Shown here: positions 56,899 to 64,000 of the stretch, piece by piece
Layout: each line of letters begins with the position of its first letter
Position numbering within the stretch: the first letter of the stretch is position 1
Source: Palsa-504 sp963808315
GTDB lineage: Bacteria > Actinomycetota > Actinomycetes > Streptosporangiales > Streptosporangiaceae
NCBI GenBank assembly: GCA_963808315.1
Contig: CAWEFK010000010.1
Coordinates: 275,756-339,755 of the forward strand
Reading direction: 5' to 3'
DNA length: 64,000 bases
Made by a program: the position numbers and the translations under genes
Notes under the pieces: model-generated
The model's input: the letters and a program-made list of their open reading frames with translations, nothing else
Databases searched by the model: none
Told to the model about the DNA's origin: nothing

Positions 56899-57304
56899 AC
56901 CAGCTACATCCTTACCTTGTACCGACGCCTTCTCCGGAGGCAGTCCGGGGACACCATCGGGAGATAGGGTCTCGTCTCAACTACCTAAATGGTGGTTATG
57001 CACGCCGCCTATCCGTAGAGGCCACTATGCAGCTCTAGAGAGCTGTTTTAGGCGACACTCCGACGTGGCTTGGACCTAGGTCAGCCCGAGATGACGCCGC
57101 GCTTAGCCGGCCCCAGCGGGACCGGGTTGGGGTGGCTGAACGGCCCACCGATTTTCGACAGGCTGGCCTGGTGAAAGGCAGCGAGGACTTGCTCACCGAG
57201 CGCCGTCGGACTCATGGGCCGCCCACGTTCGCCACGTTTTAGTAGGGGTCCTCCGATGTCACGTTCTAGGCGGCTGATCTGAGTGACCAGCGTCGGCTGT
57301 GTGA
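56899..57304. repeat. Tn7-like end, copy B (406-bp direct repeat)
   Basis: Second copy of the repeat at 51176-51583. Here the tniQ frame is intact and continues into the full gene. TAGGGTCTC at 56965-56973 is mirrored by GAGACCCTA at the other end of the transposon (63989-63997). The repeat includes 66 bp outside that motif. Confidence 0.92.
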
Positions 57305-59792
57305 TGCCGAGATGCTCGGCGGCCTCGCTCAGCGTCTGGTAGCCGGCGACAGCAGCGAACCGGTTCAGTCGCTGCCAGGCGTGCGGGCTGGTCAGTGCTT
57401 TGCCGATCGGAACAGGGAGGTCGGGGGCCTGGTCGTTGCTGCGCAGGAATGAATCGTGGCTCGCACCACCGCGAGGCCGCAGCGGGATCTGATGAAAGTG
57501 AGCCCAGCGGGCCATGTTGGCGGTGCTCATATTCTTCTCGCGGGCCAGGTCAGGCAGCGTCCGTCTGCGGCCGATGTACTGCTCGAGCAGCCAGTCCCGG
57601 TCGATGACACCCCTGCGCTTATAGTATTGGGGACCTTCGCGCAGCGCGATGCCGTATTCGGCGGCCAGCCGAGTCAGGATCTGCCGGGAGAAGCCGGTCC
57701 GTTTCGCGATGTCGTAGAGCGACTGGTGCTGATCAACATAGCGGCGGCGGAACTCCTTCTCGGTGAGCACCTGGCGTGCCGCGTTCCGGACCTGACCGAT
57801 GGCCTGGGCCTGGGCCTCGGTGAGCGGTGCGGCTGGCGCAGGGTGCTCATCCAGGACGAGGCGGACGGCATCGACGGTGGTGTCCAGAACCTGGGCGGCG
57901 TGCTGGACCGGGTGTGCGCGCTCGCGGACGAGCTCGTGCAGACGAGTGACTTCGATGAGGGACGGGTCCGCTCCCGGAAGGGCGAGATCGTGGAGAAGGC
58001 TGACCGGCGGGTGCCAGGTGACCGGTTCGCCTCGGACCCGGTGGCTGACGAGGAAGTCACGGGCGGTCTCGTCCAGGGCCGCGGCGAGCTCGGGGGTGCG
58101 GATAGCGGCGAAGCGGGCTGTTTCGCCGCGGAAGTAAGCTTCGCCGGTGGCGGCGAAGTCTGGCGCGGCCTCGATGGGAAGCCCGCTGATGCGGGCGAAC
58201 AGCATGCAGCGCGCGATCTTGTCGCGGCGTCCCTGGCCCGGTGAGATGCCTGTGCGGCGGCACAGGTCGAGCCATTGCCGGGGCGGTAGCAGGTCGGAGT
58301 AGTTGAGTCGCCTGCGCCTGTGGTAGTCGATCGGCACGGCGTTGTGGTCGAGGTATTCGGCAAGCCGTGTCACTGCAGCGCTGATGGCCTCCCAGCGCGA
58401 ATCGTCGGCGAGAAGTTGCAGGATGCGGGAGATGGTCCGGCCGTCGGTGACCCGGCCAAGGCTCGCGGCGGCCTCGTCGAAATCCATGCGGCTGCCGACG
58501 AGCAGGACGGCACTGGACAAGACCGGTGCCAGGATGCGGTGATAGGCGCCGTCAAGCGGGCCGAGCCTGACGGCCCAGCAGGGCCAGAGCGATGCCGGAA
58601 CCTTCTGGGGCCGGCTGATCTGAGTACGTCTGGCCGCTGGGAGCGCGGGCAGGCTGGAGGTGGTGCGGTGGCGGAGCTGGTCGCTGGGCCGCAGGGATGG
58701 GCCCAAGGCGGCCAGGTACGCGCCTCTGAGGACCGGGCTGATGCCACGTCCCCAGCTGCTGATGCTGGTGGCGCTGACTTGCCAGAGCTCCTCGCGTATG
58801 GCTTCGATCAGCTCGCGCATGACGATACCGGCCTGCTGAATGTCTGGCTGGCCGAGAATCCGGAGGGCAGCGGTGACTGCCACTGCGGCGCTTGCGGCTC
58901 GTGGCGGGGCCATGAAACCTGGCCGGACCAGTGGGCTGCGGTGGGTCTCCTCGTCATGATCCGGGCTCAGGTGCGCGGCGGCGAGGTCTTGCGGGACCCA
59001 CCTCGGCAGGTCGCTAACAGGGAGATCGGCCAGGATCCGGGCTGCGACCGCTCGCAGGTCCGATAGCGCCGCCATCGCCGGCTGAGGCAGCATCCCGTAG
59101 GTGCCGAAACTGGCGTCGCCGGACTCGATCGTCTCCAGGATCAGCCGCTGTGCGGCGAGCGCCGGGTGGCCGGCTGGAAGGCTGAGGGTTGCGGCCTGGG
59201 TCAGATCCTGGCCGCAGCCCGCCGGGATGGTGAGGTCGCCGTCCCGGGAGGGAGAGGTTCCGCACCGTCCGGGAACTGGCAGGGCGTTCCGGGAGAAGGG
59301 CCGTTCTCGCTGGACGCTTCCGCAGGCCGGGCAGCGGTCGGCGAGCAGCCGATGGTGGGTCAGGCAGGCGAAGGACCAGCCCAGGCGCCAGGTCAGCGGC
59401 CACCGGCCGCCGCTGCCGGCCAGGCATTCCGGGCAGAACCGGGATCCACGGGGCCTCTCCCACAGGAGGTGCCGACTGACCTTCCGCTTTGCTTGATCGA
59501 TCCGCAATGCCCGGCCAGCAAAACGCATCAAGGTCATGTCGTGCAGCTGCTGCGGGTCTGCTCCGGTCGCGTGCGCGATCCTGGCGGCTTCCTCCTGTCG
59601 CAACGCGATCGTCCAGTCAGTGGGTACCGCGTGATCGCGGATGCCATGCTTGACTGGGGCAGCCAGTCCGAGGTCGCCGAGCATGTCGCCGAGGCGGACA
59701 TTGAGCCGGTGGGCGAGGGCCTCAAGCCACGAGTCCAGGGCCTCGCCAGGCAGTGGGGCCAGGCGGATCGGGAAAGTCCGCGTAGGCGTCAT
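57081..59792 (-). CDS. tniQ: TniQ/TnsD family target-selection protein with C-terminal LysR-like HTH
   Basis: A 903-residue protein. The N-terminal TniQ domain has zinc ligands C120, C123 (FCPECLAG), C143, H146 (CLTHHR) and C154, C157 (CPACG). The middle resembles TnsD. Near residues 695-720 is HTH-like QSLYDIAKRTGFSRQILTRL. The last ~85 residues start with YQTLSEAAEHLGITQPTLVT, QISRLERDIGGPLL, the LysR-type winged helix, ending MSPTALGEQVLAA. TnsD-type proteins bind a fixed chromosomal site and recruit TnsC. The ATG at 59792 overlaps the tnsC stop (ATGA); a longer open frame to 60323 is antisense noise of tnsC reading. Confidence 0.9.
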   Translation of the reverse strand: MTPTRTFPIRLAPLPGEALDSWLEALAHRLNVRLGDMLGDLGLAAPVKHGIRDHAVPTDWTIALRQEEAARIAHATGADPQQLHDMTLMRFAGRALRIDQAKRKVSRHLLWERPRGSRFCPECLAGSGGRWPLTWRLGWSFACLTHHRLLADRCPACGSVQRERPFSRNALPVPGRCGTSPSRDGDLTIPAGCGQDLTQAATLSLPAGHPALAAQRLILETIESGDASFGTYGMLPQPAMAALSDLRAVAARILADLPVSDLPRWVPQDLAAAHLSPDHDEETHRSPLVRPGFMAPPRAASAAVAVTAALRILGQPDIQQAGIVMRELIEAIREELWQVSATSISSWGRGISPVLRGAYLAALGPSLRPSDQLRHRTTSSLPALPAARRTQISRPQKVPASLWPCWAVRLGPLDGAYHRILAPVLSSAVLLVGSRMDFDEAAASLGRVTDGRTISRILQLLADDSRWEAISAAVTRLAEYLDHNAVPIDYHRRRRLNYSDLLPPRQWLDLCRRTGISPGQGRRDKIARCMLFARISGLPIEAAPDFAATGEAYFRGETARFAAIRTPELAAALDETARDFLVSHRVRGEPVTWHPPVSLLHDLALPGADPSLIEVTRLHELVRERAHPVQHAAQVLDTTVDAVRLVLDEHPAPAAPLTEAQAQAIGQVRNAARQVLTEKEFRRRYVDQHQSLYDIAKRTGFSRQILTRLAAEYGIALREGPQYYKRRGVIDRDWLLEQYIGRRRTLPDLAREKNMSTANMARWAHFHQIPLRPRGGASHDSFLRSNDQAPDLPVPIGKALTSPHAWQRLNRFAAVAGYQTLSEAAEHLGITQPTLVTQISRLERDIGGPLLKRGERGRPMSPTALGEQVLAAFHQASLSKIGGPFSHPNPVPLGPAKRGVISG

Positions 59793-60931
59793 GACCTTGC
59801 CGGTGCCTTGCGCTGCTTGCCGATCTTGGTGGTGATCTTCCGGGCCTCCAGGGCGAGTTCCAGCTCCTTGCGGGCCTTCTCCGCTGCGACGTCGTTCTTG
59901 ACCTTGTCCATCAGCTCCTGGTCTAGCCGTTCGGCGCCAGTGCGGACGGCACGCTGGCAGCCCCGGTTGATCAGCGTCATCAGCGAGCCGATGTGCCCGG
60001 TGGAGCGGGCGAACAAGTAGTCCGACAGCTCGTCGGCGAGCATGCCCGGGAACTTGCCGGCCAGCACCAGCTTGCGCTCGGTCGTGAGCAGGAGCTGCCA
60101 CCACTCCCGCCGGTGCTGGTCGCTGTCGATCCGGAACGGCTGCATGTCCAGCTGCGTGGTGCGGCGGCCGGTCTGGGCCAGGGGCGCGTTGTCGTAGCTG
60201 TCGCCCTCGCTGAACAGGCCCTTGGCGGCCAGGCCGACGCCAACCATCAGCAAGGTCACTGGGAACTCGTTGGCGATGTACTTGAAGTGGTTGGACACCT
60301 CGATGCCGTTGGTGCGTCCCCATCGCAGGAAGTGCAGGTCGTCAATGATCAGCAGGCGGCAGTGACACGACAGAACGCAGTCCAGCGCCCGGTGGGCCAT
60401 CTGAGCAGTGGTACCGCGATGACGCCCGGAGTGGCCATAGAACTCCAGCATCGCCCGGTTAAAATCCTTCATGCTGGTGTTCCCTGTCAGCCCGACCCGG
60501 CAGACCGGAAGCCGTTCATGTCCGTCCGGGGTAAACCGGCCCTTCTCAGCGATCTCCCGCAGGTGATACCTCCTGGCGAACGCCAGGACCGCCGTGGTCT
60601 TGCCCAGGCCTGCGAAGGCATCGACGGCGATCGCGCCCTTGACCTTGTCGCCGTCCTGGGCGTTGGAGTCAATGATGTCCCACATGTCCTCGTGCAACTC
60701 AGCCAGTTGCGGCGTCTCGAACGGGCCGAGATTGGCATGCCACACCCGGAGCCGGCGAGCCCGGCCGGCCCGGGCCTCTTCACTCAGGGCCTTGACCTGG
60801 CGCAGGGTGAGCTGCTCGGGCTGGGCACGGGGAGGCGTCTCGGCGAACAGCAGGAAGTCTTCCTTGCGGGACGGCGTCAGGTTGGATAGGTCTCGTTCCT
60901 TACCGGTTCCGGTAACTGGCTGGGCGCTCAT
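59789..60931 (-). CDS. tnsC: TnsC/TniB-like AAA+ ATPase
   Basis: A 380-residue AAA+ ATPase linking target selector and transposase. Walker A is DAFAGLGKTT (residues 104-113), Walker B LLIIDDLHFL (193-202), followed by the sensor region VTLLMVGVGLAAKGL. The length lies between Tn5053 TniB (~300) and Tn7 TnsC (555). The ATG overlaps the tnsB stop, and the stop overlaps the tniQ start. Confidence 0.9.
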   Translation of the reverse strand: MSAQPVTGTGKERDLSNLTPSRKEDFLLFAETPPRAQPEQLTLRQVKALSEEARAGRARRLRVWHANLGPFETPQLAELHEDMWDIIDSNAQDGDKVKGAIAVDAFAGLGKTTAVLAFARRYHLREIAEKGRFTPDGHERLPVCRVGLTGNTSMKDFNRAMLEFYGHSGRHRGTTAQMAHRALDCVLSCHCRLLIIDDLHFLRWGRTNGIEVSNHFKYIANEFPVTLLMVGVGLAAKGLFSEGDSYDNAPLAQTGRRTTQLDMQPFRIDSDQHRREWWQLLLTTERKLVLAGKFPGMLADELSDYLFARSTGHIGSLMTLINRGCQRAVRTGAERLDQELMDKVKNDVAAEKARKELELALEARKITTKIGKQRKAPARS

Positions 60932-63092
60932 ATGTCCCCCAGCGCGTCGGCGTAGAAGTCGTCATCACCCACCAGTGCGCTCTCATCAACCTCGAACATC
61001 TCCAAGTCCTCGGCGTCGTCATCGCCCATCTCCGGTACCTCATCCTGCGCCCTAACGTTCTCGCTAACACCATCGTCCGCCGGAGGCCGCGTGCCTTCCA
61101 GTGCCTTCTGTACCGACGGCAGCGAGGTGACGGAAGTATCGTCGGGGATATCGAGGGCCTTCTGCTCGCGGGACAGACGCAACACCATGCGGCGTTCGGC
61201 TGGTGTCGTAGCCAGACCGACTTTCCACCGTTCCAGCAGGTCCGCGACCGCGATCCGGTCGTCGGGATATTGGTACTTAGAGGCGGCAAGCTTGCGGGCG
61301 AAGGCCAGCGCGTCCTCCGACAGCGGCATCTCCAGCGACGGGGCGTGCTCCCAGGTCAGGGCGTGCCAGTGCCCTTCCAGATCACGGAAGTAGATTCTGG
61401 TCACGTCGTCTGGATCGGCCTGGAAAGGCCACTCGTTCTTCTTGCGTGACCTTCGGTATGGGCTGGTCTTATCGCCGTACTCCTTCAGGATCTGCCCCGA
61501 ATAGCGACGGGAGTCGAGCTCGACGCCATAGTGCTGGATGGTCCGCCACCTGGTAGCCAGGAACTCATACGCGAGATGCGGGTCGCGGGGCACCTCGATG
61601 TATCCGGCCCGTGCCAGGCCGTGCTCGAACATCGCGGCCGGGGACATCCGCATCTTTGGCAGGCCCGGATCGACCAGTCCGCGTGCGGACGGCAATGATA
61701 CACCGTGGCGACCCACTCACGGATGATCGCCTCAAGCTCATCGAGGAAGAAGAACGCGTCATCTTCTGGCTTCTCCCCGCGGGAGAAGATGTCGGGCCCC
61801 TTGTATCCAGGCAGCGCCTGCAGCAGGTCTTCGCGCAGCGTGCGGAAGAAGCGCTCCACCGGCCCCTTATCCCGTCCCGTGCGCAGCCTCGCCGGCTGGA
61901 TGGAGATGCCCATCCGGGCACAGACACTGGTCAGGTGCTCCGAGACGTATATCTTACCGTGGTCGACAACAATGGTCTCCGGTACGACCGGCGGGCTGGC
62001 CAAGCCTGGCCTCTCGAACTGTTCGACATCGATCAGGACCGTGCGCGGGATGCCGTTCTCTGGCCAGACCGCATGCCGCGGCCAATGCGTCTGTGCCGGA
62101 CGCGGCCGGAACGATTGATAAAGCACGGCGGCGGCGTCCACCGCCTTGGTCGACACGGGGGTGAGCCGCAGCCCGGTGACGCAGCGTGTATACCAGTCCA
62201 TAGCTACGGTCAGTTCGGCTTGCACCCATTTCAGGGTGAACGGGTCGCACGCGAACACGTCCAGCCGCGTGGTGTCCATCAGCAGGTACTCACCAGGCCG
62301 CGTGGGCCGCAGCTTGCCGTAGACCTGCTTCGGGCGATCCGCGATATCCCGATTGCGTTTCGTACTCAACCGGAAGGTTGGGTGCCGACGTTCCAACTCC
62401 TCCAGCAATCGGAACGCTGTGGCACGACTCGGCTGAGTGACCACCTCCGAGCCGAACCTGGCGATTACTCTTGCCCGAGTCCGCTCGATGACCATCGTGC
62501 GAGACGGCTTGGACTCCCCGGTGTGCTCCGCCATCACCTCTAGAGCGATTTGAACCCAGCGGTCGTCTGCGCGCTCCAATGGACCCAATCTCTGGCCCTC
62601 GGCTTCTGCCAGACCGGCCTCGCCATGGGTTTGGTAGGCACCAACCCATCGGCGCAAGGTACGCACACCGATACCCAACTCGTCGGCTTTGGTCTGATAG
62701 CGGCGCATCAGTGGCACTGAAGGTAGGTACTGGGGTTTCGGCTCGTCCGGAGCGGCAAGCAACTCCGATCCGGATCGATAGCCGGTCAACACCTCCCTGA
62801 CATGCGCTGCCCGGTGTAGTGTCTCCTCACGCTTGGTGTTCGTCAGCCCTGCCAGGACATTGGCCGCCAACTCGGCGCGGTCATCCGAGGCAGGACCGGA
62901 ATTCTCCGGAATCAGGCGAGCTCGTTCGGAAACCAGCAGTTCCCGAAGGGACAAGCGCAGTCTCCGCCCCCGGCCGTCCTTGGCCAGCACCTCGACGCCC
63001 CCCGCCGAACCAACCATTTCCTCGACGGTCAAGGTTTCCCCGTCATAGCGAAACCGCGTCCCGACTCCGACGCGAGTTGCGGCACTGGTCAC
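60928..63092 (-). CDS. tnsB: TnsB-like DDE transposase, one frameshift
   Basis: Transposase of ~720 residues with N-terminal HTH domains (GIGVRTLRRWVGAYQTHGEA), a retroviral-integrase core with D273 (LLMDTTRLD), D377 (IVVDHGKIY) and E413 (KGPVERFFRTLRED), and a Mu-type C-terminal beta domain. The frame from GTG 63092 is intact to about 61690 (VYHCRPHA), then shifts by one base into GLVDPGLPKMRMSPAAMFEH and continues to the stop at 60928 with an acidic tail (MGDDDAEDLEMFEVDES), the likely TnsC contact. Starts and ends in 4-nt overlaps. The shift falls just after the catalytic core. Confidence 0.85.
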
Positions 63093-63820
63093 TGCGCCTT
63101 CACCTCCAAGACACTGTCCCTGCTCAGCGGGCGGTCTAGGTCGACAATGAGTTCGTTACGCCACAGCAGGTGAAGGACCGCCGCCCGCGTAAGAGGTACT
63201 GCGTGATGCGGTAGGCATGCGAACGCGTTTCCGAGCGTCGCTCCGGCGAGATCAGTTTTCCGCAACTCTTCAATTAGGCCCTGGTCGAAGAGCCAGTCGC
63301 GCCGGTAGCCGGCGAGGAACCGCACATTCGCTAGACGAATCTCCTGTGGCTCGCTCCAGACCTCGAACCGCCACCCGTGGGACTCGACCACCTGTCGCGT
63401 CCACGCCAACGTGAAGGCCACCTTGGGCGAATCCAGTAGGTGACGCGGTTTTACATCGACTACCACCGGTCCTGTGTCGGTGAGCAGCAGATAGTCGGGG
63501 ATATGGCGTCGCCCGACGCGGTTGATGGACACCTTGAGCATGAACGGCTGAGCGAAGATCCGTTGAACCGTCGGATCGAAGTCTGCGAATAGCAGCCGCG
63601 TCAGTTCCAACCTCGACTCGTAGATGACGTGAGCGCGCTCGGTACTGGACCAGTGAAACCCCGAATAGTGGCGCTGGCCCTTGTACCAACGAAACGTTCG
63701 CCATGGCCGAGCCACCACAACGGCAGACGCCTGCATCTCAGCCCATGGGATCTCACGCCTGCCGCCATCTGCGGTACGCACGCAGAACGATGCTGACTGG
63801 ATGAGGTCTGAATCAGACAT
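63089..63820 (-). CDS. tnsA: TnsA-like endonuclease
   Basis: A 243-residue restriction-like endonuclease that cuts the 5' strands in cut-and-paste transposition. Catalytic residues: E68 in IYESRLELTR, D109 in RHIPDYLLL, and K124 in VVVDVKPRHLL, matching the E-D-K set of Tn7 TnsA. The C-terminal domain (VRFLAGYRRDWLFDQGLIEEL) fits the TnsC-interacting part. ATG 63820 is chosen; an upstream start at 63883 lacks similarity. First gene of the operon; its promoter must lie in 63821-63999. Confidence 0.88.
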   Translation of the reverse strand: MSDSDLIQSASFCVRTADGGRREIPWAEMQASAVVVARPWRTFRWYKGQRHYSGFHWSSTERAHVIYESRLELTRLLFADFDPTVQRIFAQPFMLKVSINRVGRRHIPDYLLLTDTGPVVVDVKPRHLLDSPKVAFTLAWTRQVVESHGWRFEVWSEPQEIRLANVRFLAGYRRDWLFDQGLIEELRKTDLAGATLGNAFACLPHHAVPLTRAAVLHLLWRNELIVDLDRPLSRDSVLEVKAQ

Positions 63821-63930
63821 CTCACATCCCAAGCGGCTCACGCGGTCCCAGACACGGATGCGCGAGCAGACATGCGGCGACAATCGAAGTAGTCAACGCT
63901 AGTGTAGTCGAAATAACTGTCAAATCTCAG

Positions 63931-63954
63931 GCGTCTGGCCAATTGGCCAGACGC
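63931..63954. promoter_or_regulatory. 24-bp perfect palindrome in the right transposon end
   Basis: Centred on GGCCAATTGGCC, fully symmetrical over 24 bp, 111 bp upstream of tnsA. TGGCCA recurs at 63955-63960 and 63975-63980, and CAAATCTC (63921-63928) faces GAGATTTG (63970-63977). It is a candidate TnsB binding array and/or operator for the tns operon. Confidence 0.6.
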
Positions 63955-64000
63955 TGGCCAAGATCAACGAGATTTGGCCACCGAATCTGAGACCCTACAC

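Larger units (their letters stand above)
56965..63999. mobile_element. Tn7-like transposon, tnsA-tnsB-tnsC-tniQ
   Basis: About 7 kb holding only the transposition genes, all on the minus strand and all overlapping by 4 nt, tnsA first. Ends are suggested by inverted TAGGGTCTC / GAGACCCTA; the right one lies at the window edge and may not be the terminus. No CRISPR array or Cas gene is present. No cargo lies between the ends; if the outer left end is copy A at 51176, the 51.6-56.9 kb segment would be cargo. Confidence 0.75.

Noticed and set aside
59793..60323. N-terminal extension of tniQ
   Set aside because: Overlaps tnsC in another frame with no similarity; the ATG at 59792 overlaps the tnsC stop as in the rest of the operon.
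56965..63999. CRISPR-associated transposon
   Set aside because: No CRISPR array and no cas gene; the TniQ is the long TnsD type.

Overview
High-GC DNA, dense 4-nt stop/start overlaps, abundant TetR, PaaX, GntR and XRE regulators, a PknB-like kinase and an AICE-style island point to a soil actinomycete (Actinomycetota). I cannot name the genus.

1-19 kb is chromosomal and metabolic. It holds the start of a Ser/Thr kinase, a broken IS110 element, an exporter divergent from a mannitol dehydrogenase, and a catabolic run (alpha/beta hydrolase, acyl-CoA dehydrogenase, amidohydrolase, facing a PaaX-type regulator). A second transporter, three TetR regulators (two with clear palindromic operators), a VOC protein, a YjbR-like protein, an acyl-CoA ligase, an SDR and a second hydrolase follow. 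A tRNA-Val(TAC) ends this part.

19-27 kb is an integrated island. A tyrosine integrase starts 96 bp after the tRNA. It is followed by short GntR regulators, a creatininase-family enzyme coupled to an XRE-TPR regulator, a string of tiny coupled genes and a second XRE regulator. No replication, conjugation or attR sequence is visible, so it looks like a stripped or satellite AICE.

28-48.5 kb is a defence island. A large, AT-richer NACHT ATPase is followed by IS4 debris, a DUF262/DUF1524 (GmrSD-like) gene and a five-gene class 1 DISARM operon (drmD-drmMI-drmA-drmB-drmC) joined by 4-nt overlaps. drmMI, and to a lesser degree drmD and drmA, are interrupted by single-base frameshifts while the motifs on both sides remain.

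48.5-64 kb is a mobile-element scrapyard. It has an intact IS1595 element with an 8-bp target duplication, a lexA 3' fragment, a tniQ relic, an alpha/beta hydrolase whose tail reads into transposon DNA, an intact IS1634 element, DUF772-transposase and RHS fragments, and an unrecognised ~760-residue protein. It ends in a compact Tn7-like transposon (tnsA-tnsB-tnsC-tniQ, four coupled genes on the minus strand). Its tniQ-side end exists twice (51176-51583 and 56899-57304, differing only by two 1-bp indels). TniQ carries a LysR-like winged helix at its C-terminus.

Single-base frameshifts recur across unrelated genes, so part of the breakage may be assembly error; raw reads would settle this.
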